In this document: piece by piece, positions 1 through 5,287 of the stretch
Layout of the letters: the number at the start of each line of letters is the position of its first letter
Position numbering within the stretch: the first letter of the stretch is position 1
The notes under the pieces: generated by a model
Told to the model about the DNA's origin: nothing
Databases searched by the model: none
Seen by the model: only the letters and a program-made list of their open reading frames with translations
Position numbers and translations under genes: made by a program
Origin: Sphingomonadales bacterium
GTDB lineage: Bacteria > Pseudomonadota > Alphaproteobacteria > Sphingomonadales > Sphingomonadaceae
NCBI GenBank assembly: GCA_027486275.1
Contig: JAIXPM010000343.1
Span: forward strand, 1 to 5,633
Reading direction: 5' to 3'
DNA length: 5,633 nucleotides

Positions 1-87
1 AAGCCGACCAAGGGTGCCAAGACCCGTTCGAACAAGGCGACGGATCACATGATCATCCGTTCGCGCCACGCCAAGAAGAAGAGGTAA
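1..87 (+). CDS. rplB: 50S ribosomal protein L2, C-terminal end (partial)
   Basis: This is the last 28 codons and the TAA stop of a gene that begins before the window. The frame is open from base 1 and encodes a basic tail that includes TRSNKATDHMIIRSRHAKKKR, ending in the Lys/Arg-rich cluster typical of the L2 C-terminus. L2 is a primary 23S rRNA-binding protein of the 50S subunit, needed for subunit association and peptidyl transferase assembly. Its position directly before rpsS is the conserved S10-operon order. The last codons and stop (GAGGT at 81-85) also form the Shine-Dalgarno sequence for rpsS. The visible tail is short, so the call leans on gene order as well as sequence. Confidence 0.95.
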   Translation, partial: KPTKGAKTRSNKATDHMIIRSRHAKKKR

Positions 88-93
88 GCGCGC

Positions 94-369
94 ATGAGCC
101 GCTCCGTCTGGAAGGGTCCCTTTGTGGATCTCTCGCTGCTGAAGAAGGCCGAAGCCGCACAGGGCTCCGGTGCGCGTGCGCCGATCAAGACCTGGTCGCG
201 CCGTTCCACCATCCTGCCGCAGTTCGTTGGCCTCACGTTCAGCGTATACAATGGCAAGAAGCACATCCCGGTCATGGTCAATGAAGACATGGTCGGCATG
301 AAGTTGGGTGAATTCGCGCCGACGCGCTTCTTCCCCGGCCACGCCGCCGACAAGAAGGGCAAGCGCTGA
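94..369 (+). CDS. rpsS: 30S ribosomal protein S19
   Basis: The 91-residue product is the usual length for S19, which sits in the head of the 30S subunit with S13 and contacts 16S rRNA near the A-site tRNA. The N-terminus [12 protein letters not shown] and the stretch [17 protein letters not shown] (about residues 30-46) are family hallmarks. The S19 signature region runs about residues 53-77 (NGKKHIPV, then [10 protein letters not shown]), followed by a basic tail ending KKGKR. The ATG at 94 is preceded by GAGGT at 81-85 with an 8-nt spacer, and the SD is formed by the end of rplB. The gap to rplB is 6 nt. The stop TGA shares its A with the ATG of rplV, which suggests translational coupling. 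Nothing is unusual. Confidence 0.98.
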   Translation: MSRSVWKGPFVDLSLLKKAEAAQGSGARAPIKTWSRRSTILPQFVGLTFSVYNGKKHIPVMVNEDMVGMKLGEFAPTRFFPGHAADKKGKR

Positions 370-755
370 TGTCCAAGCCCAAATCCCCCCGCAAGGTTGG
401 CGACCGTGAGGCGCTGGCCGTTGCCACCACCATCCGCGGTTCGGCGTACAAGCTGAACCTGGTTGCTGGCCTGATCCGTGGCCGCAAGGCGTCGGACGCG
501 CTCAACATCCTGCTGTTCAGCCGCAAGGCGATGGCCGTGGATGTCCGCAAGGTTCTCGCCTCTGCCGTGGCCAACGCCGAAAACAACCATAACCTGGATG
601 TTGACGCGCTGGTCGTGAAGGAAGCCAGTGTTGGCAAGGCGATCACCATGAAGCGCTTCACGCCGCGTGCGCGTGGTCGTGCCTCCGCCATCACCAAGCC
701 GTTCAGCCGCCTGCGCGTTGTCGTGCGCGAAGCCGATGAAGAGGGAGCAAACTAA
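369..755 (+). CDS. rplV: 50S ribosomal protein L22
   Basis: The 128-residue product is L22, which binds several 23S rRNA domains and whose long beta-hairpin lines the narrow part of the nascent peptide exit tunnel. The globular part includes [26 protein letters not shown] (about residues 23-48) and [14 protein letters not shown] (about 68-81). The tunnel hairpin lies near residues 90-118, with the Arg-rich tip [19 protein letters not shown] (94-112). It is slightly longer than the 110-residue E. coli protein, mainly by a short N-terminal addition and an acidic tail (EADEEGAN), as is usual in Alphaproteobacteria. The start overlaps the rpsS stop by one base (TGATG). A purine-rich GAAGGG at 354-359 is the likely SD. 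The stop TAA overlaps the rpsC start in the same way. Confidence 0.98.
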   Translation: MSKPKSPRKVGDREALAVATTIRGSAYKLNLVAGLIRGRKASDALNILLFSRKAMAVDVRKVLASAVANAENNHNLDVDALVVKEASVGKAITMKRFTPRARGRASAITKPFSRLRVVVREADEEGAN

Positions 756-1450
756 TGGGTCACAAGACGTCCCCCATCGGTCTGCGCCTGCAGATCAACC
801 GCACCTGGGACAGCCGCTGGTTCGCCAAGGGCGACGAGTATGGCAACCTGCTGCTGGAAGATCTGCGCATCCGCGAGTTCATCATCAAGCATCACGGCCA
901 GGCCGCCATCTCCAAGGTGGTGATCGAGCGTCCGGCCAAGCTGTGCCGGGTGTCCATCTTTGCTGCGCGCCCCGGCGTGATCATCGGCAAGAAGGGTGCG
1001 GACATCGAGAAGCTGCGCAAGCAGATCGCCCAGATGACCCGCAGCGACGTGAGCCTGAACATCGTTGAAATCCGCAAGCCGGAAATCGATGCCAAGCTGG
1101 TGGCCGCCGGTGTGTGCGATCAGCTGGAGCGCCGCATCGCGTTCCGCCGCGCCATGAAGCGCGCCGTGCAATCGGCGCTGCGTCTGGGTGCCGAAGGCAT
1201 CAAGATCACCTGTTCCGGTCGTCTGGGTGGCGCTGAAATCGCCCGCACCGAATGGTATCGCGAAGGCCGTGTGCCGTTGCACACCCTGCGCGGCAACGTC
1301 GATTACGCCGAACATCAGGCCCACACTGCCTATGGCGTGTGCGGCGTGAAGGTCTGGATCTTCAAGGGTGAAATTCTTGGCCACGACCCGATGGCCCAGG
1401 ATCGCCTGATGATGGAAGCCCAGACCTCTGGCGTCCGTCCGGCGCGCTGA
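755..1450 (+). CDS. rpsC: 30S ribosomal protein S3
   Basis: The 231-residue product is S3, a 30S head protein at the mRNA entry channel. The start [24 protein letters not shown] is typical of the family. A type-II KH domain lies about residues 40-108, with the GXXG loop at G78-K79-K80-G81 in [17 protein letters not shown]131, R132 and K135 in [16 protein letters not shown] match the basic residues of E. coli S3 linked to unwinding of structured mRNA at the entry site. The C-terminal domain carries [26 protein letters not shown] (154-179) and the alphaproteobacterial-looking tail [18 protein letters not shown] strong SD, GAGGGAG at 741-747, lies inside the end of rplV, 7 nt before the ATG. The start overlaps the rplV stop by one base. 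Confidence 0.98.
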   Translation: MGHKTSPIGLRLQINRTWDSRWFAKGDEYGNLLLEDLRIREFIIKHHGQAAISKVVIERPAKLCRVSIFAARPGVIIGKKGADIEKLRKQIAQMTRSDVSLNIVEIRKPEIDAKLVAAGVCDQLERRIAFRRAMKRAVQSALRLGAEGIKITCSGRLGGAEIARTEWYREGRVPLHTLRGNVDYAEHQAHTAYGVCGVKVWIFKGEILGHDPMAQDRLMMEAQTSGVRPAR

Positions 1451-1463
1451 GGAGTAGAAAGAA

Positions 1464-1892
1464 ATGCTGTCACCTAAGCGCACCAAGTTCCGCAAGGCGT
1501 TCAAGGGCCGTATCCATGGCGATGCCAAGGGTGGTTCGGCGCTGAACTTCGGCGCCTTCGGCCTCAAGGCCTTGGAACCGGAGCGGATCACCGCCCGCCA
1601 GATCGAAGCGGCCCGCCGCGCGATCTCGCGTCACATGAAGCGTCAGGGCCGTTTGTGGATCCGGATTTTCCCCGATCTGCCGGTGTCGTCCAAGCCTGCC
1701 GAAGTCCGCATGGGCTCGGGCAAGGGTTCGCCGGAATATTGGGTGGCCCGCGTCAAGCCCGGCCGCATCATGTTCGAACTTGATGGCGTGCCGTACGATG
1801 TGGCCGCCGGCGCTTTCGAACGTGCCGCTGCCAAGCTGCCGATCAAGACCAAGATGGTGGTCCGCCTCGGCGAACCGACCACACAGGACTGA
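1464..1892 (+). CDS. rplP: 50S ribosomal protein L16
   Basis: The 142-residue product is L16, which sits at the base of the 50S central protuberance beside A-site tRNA and is needed for late 50S assembly. Visible family motifs are [19 protein letters not shown] at the start, [27 protein letters not shown] (about 28-54), [19 protein letters not shown] (60-78) and [19 protein letters not shown] (82-100). R82 aligns with E. coli L16 Arg81, the residue hydroxylated there by RoxA/YcfD; whether that happens here cannot be seen. The protein is a few residues longer than the E. coli form (136) at the C-terminus. The 13-nt gap after rpsC is the second largest in the window. AGGAG at 1450-1454, overlapping the rpsC stop, gives a 9-nt spacer. 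Confidence 0.98.
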   Translation: MLSPKRTKFRKAFKGRIHGDAKGGSALNFGAFGLKALEPERITARQIEAARRAISRHMKRQGRLWIRIFPDLPVSSKPAEVRMGSGKGSPEYWVARVKPGRIMFELDGVPYDVAAGAFERAAAKLPIKTKMVVRLGEPTTQD

Positions 1893-1897
1893 GACCC

Positions 1898-2113
1898 ATG
1901 GCCGACAAGATTTTCGCTGATCTGAAGGTTGCGACCGACGATCAACTCGCCAACCAGCTCTCCGAGCTGAAGCGCGAGCAGTTCAACCTGCGGTTCCAGG
2001 CGGCCACCGGCCAGCTGGAAAAGCCGGGCCGGGTGCGCGTCGTGCGCCGCACCATTGCTCGCATCAAGACGCTGCAATCGGCCCGCAAGGCCGTCCAGCA
2101 GCTGGGAGCATAA
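1898..2113 (+). CDS. rpmC: 50S ribosomal protein L29
   Basis: The 71-residue product is L29, a small two-helix hairpin protein at the peptide exit. In E. coli it is part of the docking platform for trigger factor and SRP together with L23. The first helix covers about residues 13-36 (DDQLANQLSELKREQFNLRFQ). The conserved link AATGQLEKPGRVRVVRRTIARIKT runs residues 35-58 and leads into the second helix. It is a few residues longer than the E. coli protein (63), through a longer N-terminus (MADKIFADLKVA) and C-terminal tail. The spacing from rplP is 5 nt, and AGGA at 1885-1888 inside the rplP end is the likely SD. Confidence 0.97.
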   Translation: MADKIFADLKVATDDQLANQLSELKREQFNLRFQAATGQLEKPGRVRVVRRTIARIKTLQSARKAVQQLGA

Positions 2114-2116
2114 GAC

Positions 2117-2353
2117 ATGCCGAAGCGCGTATTGCAGGGCACCGTGGTGTCCGACAAGGGCGACAAGACGGTGGTCGTGCTGGTGGAGCGCAAGGTCGCT
2201 CACCCGGTCTACGGCAAGATCATCCGTCGCTCGAAGAAGTATCACGCCCATGACGAGGGCAATGTGATCAAGGCTGGCGACACGGTGCGCATCGAAGAGT
2301 GCGCCCCATTGTCCAAGCTGAAAACGTGGAAAGTGCTCGAAAAGGTCGGCTGA
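2117..2353 (+). CDS. rpsQ: 30S ribosomal protein S17
   Basis: The 78-residue product is S17, an OB-fold primary 16S rRNA-binding protein of the 30S body. Family motifs are [42 protein letters not shown] (residues 6-47) and the S17 signature [20 protein letters not shown] (54-73). Length is normal for Alphaproteobacteria. It starts 3 nt after the rpmC stop, with GGGAG at 2104-2108 as SD. It is the last gene of the S10 operon in the classical E. coli arrangement, and here too it is followed by the only sizeable gap in the window. Its TGA stop lies in the triloop of a small GC-rich hairpin followed by four T. Confidence 0.98.
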   Translation: MPKRVLQGTVVSDKGDKTVVVLVERKVAHPVYGKIIRRSKKYHAHDEGNVIKAGDTVRIEECAPLSKLKTWKVLEKVG

Positions 2354-2364
2354 GCCGGCGTTTT
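2345..2364 (+). terminator. Weak terminator-like hairpin around the rpsQ stop
   Basis: GTCGGC (2345-2350) can pair with GCCGGC (2354-2359): six pairs, one of them a U-G wobble. The triloop is the TGA stop codon of rpsQ (2351-2353). One G follows, then TTTT (2361-2364). A GC-rich stem followed by a short T run resembles an intrinsic terminator. The stem is short, the T run is only four long, and a ribosome terminating at rpsQ would cover it. If functional it would be leaky, trimming transcription at the end of the S10 part rather than stopping it. The pairing is seen in the sequence; the function is inferred. Confidence 0.35.
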
Positions 2365-2381
2365 GAGTGGTTATTGAAGCC

Positions 2382-2405
2382 GTCTGCCGGTCGGAATCGG
2401 CAGAC
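2382..2405 (+). promoter_or_regulatory. Stem-loop upstream of rplN
   Basis: GTCTGCCG (2382-2389) and CGGCAGAC (2398-2405) are perfect inverted repeats. In RNA the stem extends inward by a G-U and a U-A pair to 10 bp, closed by the loop CGGA (2392-2395). No T run follows, so it is not a standard intrinsic terminator. The stem ends only 5 nt before the rplN SD region (GGAAGGA, 2411-2417). That position would suit a binding site for an autoregulatory ribosomal protein, an mRNA stabiliser or processing site, or a structure insulating rplN translation. I do not recognise it as a known leader family. The structure is seen in the sequence; the role is inferred. Confidence 0.55.
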
Positions 2406-2410
2406 ATAAT

Positions 2411-2417
2411 GGAAGGA
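2411..2417 (+). promoter_or_regulatory. Ribosome binding site of rplN
   Basis: GGAAGGA contains the SD core AAGGA (2413-2417), 8 nt before the rplN ATG. It supports that start over the ATG at 2409, which has no SD and opens only a six-codon frame. Most other SDs in the window lie wholly or partly within the end of the preceding gene; this one lies in true intergenic sequence, so rplN can be initiated independently. Confidence 0.8.
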
Positions 2418-2425
2418 TCGAACGC

Positions 2426-2794
2426 ATGATCCAGATGCAGACGAACCTCGACGTGGCGGACAACAGTGGCGCCAAGCGGGTGATGTGCATCAAGGTCCTG
2501 GGCGGCTCCAAGCGTCGGTTTGCCGGCGTCGGCGACATCATCGTGGTGTCGGTGAAGGAAGCGCAGCCCAAGGGCAAGGTGAAGAAGGGTGATGTGCACC
2601 GCGCTGTTGTTGTGCGCACCGCCAAGGATATCCGTCGTCCCGACGGCTCGGTGATCCGTTTCGACAGCAATGCTGCCGTGCTGATCAACAAGAATGAAGA
2701 GCCGATCGGTACCCGTATCTTCGGGCCAGTGGTGCGTGAACTGCGCGCCACGGGTCACATGAAGATCATCAGCCTTGCCCCCGAGGTGCTGTAA
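2426..2794 (+). CDS. rplN: 50S ribosomal protein L14
   Basis: The 122-residue product is the exact usual length of L14, which binds 23S rRNA at the subunit interface and forms intersubunit bridges. It is also the docking site of the silencing factor RsfS in bacteria. The sequence is highly conserved: [31 protein letters not shown] at the N-terminus, [30 protein letters not shown] (residues 36-65), and [17 protein letters not shown] followed by [11 protein letters not shown] (73-102). It is the first gene of the classical spc operon and has its own SD after the 72-nt gap. Its TAA stop overlaps the rplX ATG by one base. Confidence 0.99.
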   Translation: MIQMQTNLDVADNSGAKRVMCIKVLGGSKRRFAGVGDIIVVSVKEAQPKGKVKKGDVHRAVVVRTAKDIRRPDGSVIRFDSNAAVLINKNEEPIGTRIFGPVVRELRATGHMKIISLAPEVL

Positions 2795-3114
2795 TGAGCG
2801 CTGCGAAGATCAAGAAGGGTGACACCGTGATTGTCCTGTCCGGCAAGGACAAGGGCAAGGAAGGCACTGTGACCCGCAACCTGCCGCGTGACGGCAAGGT
2901 GGTGGTGGCCGGTGTGAATCTGATCACCCGTCACAACAAGCCGAACCAGTCCAACCCAGAAGGTGGCATCGAGCGCGTTGAAGCGCCGATGGCGGTTTCG
3001 AAGGTGGCGCTGAAAGATCCGACCACTGGCCAGCCGACCCGCGTCGGTTTTGCCGTGGTGGATGGCAAAAAGGTGCGCGTCGCCAAGAAGTCGGGAGCCG
3101 TGATCAATGGCTGA
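2794..3114 (+). CDS. rplX: 50S ribosomal protein L24
   Basis: The 106-residue product is L24, an assembly-initiator protein that binds the 5' part of 23S rRNA near the tunnel exit. A KOW motif covers about residues 7-33 ([20 protein letters not shown] and onward). The L24 extension follows, with [31 protein letters not shown] (36-66) and the strand [21 protein letters not shown] (81-101). Length matches the family. The start overlaps the rplN stop by one base (TAATG), with GAGGTG at 2783-2788 as a close SD. Its 3' end overlaps rplE by 8 nt. Confidence 0.98.
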   Translation: MSAAKIKKGDTVIVLSGKDKGKEGTVTRNLPRDGKVVVAGVNLITRHNKPNQSNPEGGIERVEAPMAVSKVALKDPTTGQPTRVGFAVVDGKKVRVAKKSGAVING

Positions 3115-3685
3115 GAAGCTCAACCCCCGCATGCAGGTTCTGTATGCTGAAACGATCCGCCCGAAGATGGTGGAAATGTTTGGCTACAAGAACATGATGG
3201 AAGTGCCGAAGATCGACAAGATCGTGCTCAATATGGGCGTCGGCGATGCAACCCAGGACAAGAAGAAGGTCGATCAGGCTGCCGGTGAAATGGCCTTGAT
3301 CGCTGGCCAGAAGCCGGTGATCTGCAAGGCCAAGAAGTCGGTCGCGCAGTTCAAGCTGCGTGAAGGCATGCCGATCGGCTGCAAGGTCACGCTGCGCCGC
3401 GAGCGCATGTATGAATTCCTTGACCGCTTCGTCACGATCGCGCTGCCGCGCGTTCGCGATTTCCGTGGCCTGTCGGCCAAGTCCTTTGATGGTCGCGGCA
3501 ATTATGCCTGCGGTATCAAGGAACAGCTGATCTTCCCGGAAATCAACTATGACCGGGTCGATCAGATCCGCGGCATGGACATCATCGTGGCCACCACGGC
3601 CAAGACCGACGAAGAAGCCCGCGCGCTCCTGGCGCTGTTCGGCTTCCCGTTCGTTGGCTACACCCTCGAACAGAAGGCGGCCTGA
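3107..3685 (+). CDS. rplE: 50S ribosomal protein L5
   Basis: The 192-residue product is L5, a 5S rRNA-binding protein of the central protuberance that contacts P-site tRNA and S13. Visible motifs are [22 protein letters not shown] (25-46), [33 protein letters not shown] (75-107), [34 protein letters not shown] (113-146) and [27 protein letters not shown] (156-182). It is about a dozen residues longer than E. coli L5 (179), mostly in a C-terminal tail ([10 protein letters not shown]), which looks lineage-typical. The ATG lies inside rplX in another frame (8-nt overlap). GGGAG at 3093-3097 gives a 9-nt spacer, so the start is well supported and coupling is likely. In E. coli the S8 repressor binds mRNA at this junction; I could not recognise an S8-type site here. 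Confidence 0.98.
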   Translation: MAEKLNPRMQVLYAETIRPKMVEMFGYKNMMEVPKIDKIVLNMGVGDATQDKKKVDQAAGEMALIAGQKPVICKAKKSVAQFKLREGMPIGCKVTLRRERMYEFLDRFVTIALPRVRDFRGLSAKSFDGRGNYACGIKEQLIFPEINYDRVDQIRGMDIIVATTAKTDEEARALLALFGFPFVGYTLEQKAA

Positions 3686-3688
3686 ACC

Positions 3689-3994
3689 ATGGCGAAGCTT
3701 TCGATGATCAACAAGAACGAGCGCCGCAAGGCGCTGGTGGTGAAGTACGCCGGCAAATATGCCGTGCTCAAGGCGATCGCCAACGATGAAAGCCGTTCCG
3801 ATGAGGAGCGTCTGATGGCCCGCCTGAAGATGGCCGAGCTGCCGCGCAATGCGAACCCGACCCGGGTGCGCAACCGCTGCGAGCTGACCGGCCGTCCGCG
3901 TGCCTATTACCGCAAGTTCAAGCTTTCGCGCATCATGCTGCGGGAACTGGCCAACAAGGGCCTGATCCCCGGCGTGACCAAGTCGAGCTGGTAA
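3689..3994 (+). CDS. rpsN: 30S ribosomal protein S14
   Basis: The 101-residue product is S14 of the 30S head. It is the long, zinc-independent type: a single cysteine (C64) and no CXXC pairs. The N-terminal part [24 protein letters not shown] is typical of this long form. The strongly conserved C-terminal half is [51 protein letters not shown] (51-101). It starts 3 nt after the rplE stop. The best SD candidate, AAGG at 3674-3677, is rather far from the ATG (11 nt), so initiation may depend on coupling to rplE. The order rplE-rpsN-rpsH is the conserved spc order. Confidence 0.98.
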   Translation: MAKLSMINKNERRKALVVKYAGKYAVLKAIANDESRSDEERLMARLKMAELPRNANPTRVRNRCELTGRPRAYYRKFKLSRIMLRELANKGLIPGVTKSSW

Positions 3995-4004
3995 GGATAG
4001 CCCG

Positions 4005-4400
4005 ATGTCAATGTCTGACCCCTTGGGCGATATGCTCACCCGGATCCGGAACGGCCAGCAGGCCCGCAAGGATTCGATCGTCACCCCCGCTTCCAGGCTG
4101 CGCGCCCGCGTGCTGGATGTTCTGCAGCGCGAAGGCTATATCCGGGGCTATGTCCCGGTGCTTGATGGCGCCCACCAGAACCTGCGGATCGACCTGAAGT
4201 ATTTCGAAGGTCGTCCCGCCATCCAGCACCTTGCCCGCGTGTCCAAGCCCGGCCGCCGCGTTTACAGCGGCTCCACCGAGCTGCCGCGCGTTCGCAACGG
4301 CCTGGGTATCACCATTGTTTCGACGCCCCAGGGTGTTCTTTCCGACGCGGAAGCGCGCGAAAAGAATGTCGGCGGCGAAATCCTCTGCCAGGTGTTCTGA
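4005..4400 (+). CDS. rpsH: 30S ribosomal protein S8
   Basis: The 131-residue product is S8, a primary 16S rRNA-binding protein of the 30S platform. In E. coli it also represses the spc operon by binding its mRNA. Motifs are [22 protein letters not shown] (4-25), [11 protein letters not shown] (39-49), the S8-type [13 protein letters not shown] (77-89) and [20 protein letters not shown] (99-118), with the C-terminal [11 protein letters not shown]. Two ATGs are possible. The one at 4005 lies 7 nt after AAGGA (3993-3997). The one at 4011 would leave a 13-nt spacer, so the first is preferred; the two differ only by Met-Ser. The gap after rpsN is 10 nt. Confidence 0.98.
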   Translation: MSMSDPLGDMLTRIRNGQQARKDSIVTPASRLRARVLDVLQREGYIRGYVPVLDGAHQNLRIDLKYFEGRPAIQHLARVSKPGRRVYSGSTELPRVRNGLGITIVSTPQGVLSDAEAREKNVGGEILCQVF

Positions 4401-4402
4401 CC

Positions 4403-4936
4403 ATGTCGCGCATCGGTAAAAAAGCAGTTGCCATTCCGGCCGGCGTCACCGCCACCATCAATGACCGCATTCTTGTGGTCAAAGGCCCCAAGGGTGAGCT
4501 GTCCATGCCGCTGGTGGATGACATCAGCTACACCATCGAAGCTGCCGAGATCGCGGTTCTCCCCGCGTCTGACACCAAGCGGGCCCGCTCCTTCTGGGGC
4601 ATGCAGCGCACGTTGGTCAGCAATCTCGTCACCGGCGTGTCCGATGGCTTCACCAAGGTGCTTCTGATCACCGGCGTGGGTTACCGCGCCTCGGTGCAGG
4701 GTGCCAACCTGAAGCTGCAGCTCGGCTACAGCCACGACGTGGATTTTGCCATCCCCGACGGTATCACCATCAAGACGCCTGATCCGACGACGGTGGAAAT
4801 CACTGGTTCCGACAAGCAGCGCGTTGGCCAGGTGGCCGCCGAGATCCGCCGCTGGCGCAAGCCCGAGCCTTACAAGGGCAAGGGCATCAAGTACCGTGGC
4901 GAAGTCATCTTCCGGAAGGAAGGGAAGAAGAAATGA
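4403..4936 (+). CDS. rplF: 50S ribosomal protein L6
   Basis: The 177-residue product has the usual length of L6, a two-domain protein of the 50S subunit near the GTPase-associated region and the sarcin-ricin loop. The N-terminal domain begins [15 protein letters not shown] with [14 protein letters not shown] (24-37). The conserved link [31 protein letters not shown] runs residues 66-96. The C-terminal domain ends in the L6 signature [24 protein letters not shown] (154-177). AGGTG at 4390-4394, inside the end of rpsH, lies 8 nt before the ATG. The stop overlaps the rplR start (ATGA, 4 nt), and the Lys-rich last codons form the SD for rplR. Confidence 0.98.
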   Translation: MSRIGKKAVAIPAGVTATINDRILVVKGPKGELSMPLVDDISYTIEAAEIAVLPASDTKRARSFWGMQRTLVSNLVTGVSDGFTKVLLITGVGYRASVQGANLKLQLGYSHDVDFAIPDGITIKTPDPTTVEITGSDKQRVGQVAAEIRRWRKPEPYKGKGIKYRGEVIFRKEGKKK

Positions 4937-5286
4937 GCAGGCTTACCCATTTCGACCAGCGTCGTCGCCGCGTGCGTACGGCCATCGCCCGCAACAGCGG
5001 CGGTCGCCCGCGCCTGTCGGTGCATCGTTCGTCGCAACATATCTACGCGCAGATCATCGACGACACCAATGGTGTCACGCTGGCGGCCGCCTCCACCCTG
5101 GAGAAGGACGTGCGTGGGACCACTGGTGCCACCACCGGTGCCGCTGCCGCCGTTGGCAAGCGCTTGGCTGAGCGGGCCAAGGCGGCCGGTGTTTCGGCTG
5201 TTGTGTTCGACCGTGGCGGTTTTCTCTTCCATGGCCGCGTGAAGGCGCTGGCCGAGGGAGCCCGCGAAGGCGGGTTGGAGTTCTGA
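4933..5286 (+). CDS. rplR: 50S ribosomal protein L18
   Basis: The 117-residue product is L18, which binds 5S rRNA in the central protuberance with L5 and L25. The basic N-terminus [19 protein letters not shown] is followed by [21 protein letters not shown] (24-44). The conserved C-terminal part is [48 protein letters not shown] (70-117). The variable segment between them holds a small duplication, TTGATTGA (63-70), encoded by two near-identical 12-bp units. The start overlaps rplF by 4 nt (ATGA). AGGGA at 4921-4925 gives a 7-nt spacer, so reinitiation or coupling is likely. Confidence 0.98.
   Translation: MSRLTHFDQRRRRVRTAIARNSGGRPRLSVHRSSQHIYAQIIDDTNGVTLAAASTLEKDVRGTTGATTGAAAAVGKRLAERAKAAGVSAVVFDRGGFLFHGRVKALAEGAREGGLEF
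5119..5142 (+). repeat. 12-bp imperfect tandem duplication in rplR
   Basis: ACCACTGGTGCC (5119-5130) is followed directly by ACCACCGGTGCC (5131-5142), one mismatch. Together they encode Thr-Thr-Gly-Ala twice, in the variable loop of L18 just before the conserved [12 protein letters not shown] helix. The duplication keeps the frame. It may record a past slippage or duplication event in a tolerant loop. Confidence 0.7.
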
Positions 5287-5287
5287 G

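Larger units (their letters stand above)
2354..2425 (+). other. rpsQ-rplN intergenic region (S10/spc boundary)
   Basis: This 72-nt gap is the only intergenic space longer than 13 nt in the window. It sits where E. coli separates its S10 and spc operons. It holds the downstream arm of the rpsQ stop hairpin and its T run, an AT-richer stretch (2361-2378), a 10-bp hairpin (2382-2405), an isolated -10-like CATAAT (2405-2410) and the rplN Shine-Dalgarno sequence. I found no -35 hexamer at proper spacing from CATAAT. A transcript starting from it would also begin at about the SD, so I do not call a promoter. Confidence 0.6.

Noticed and set aside
752..1591. 279-codon reverse-strand open frame opposite rpsC and rplP
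   Set aside because: It has the same antisense-shadow character; the + strand products are unambiguous ribosomal proteins of full length.
2405..2410. CATAAT as the -10 box of an spc promoter
   Set aside because: No TTGACA-like hexamer lies 16-19 bp upstream; that space is the hairpin. TTGAAG at 2374-2379 is 25 bp away. A transcript from this box would begin at about the rplN SD, leaving no usable leader.
1643..2758. 371-codon reverse-strand open frame across rplP, rpmC, rpsQ and rplN
   Set aside because: It lies opposite four certain ribosomal protein genes and crosses their junctions. Its product is rich in His, Leu and Asp in the way typical of antisense readings of GC-biased codons, and I recognise no domain in it.
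3104..4084. 326-codon reverse-strand open frame opposite rplE, rpsN and the start of rpsH
   Set aside because: It is an antisense shadow of strongly conserved genes, with low-complexity composition and no recognisable motif.
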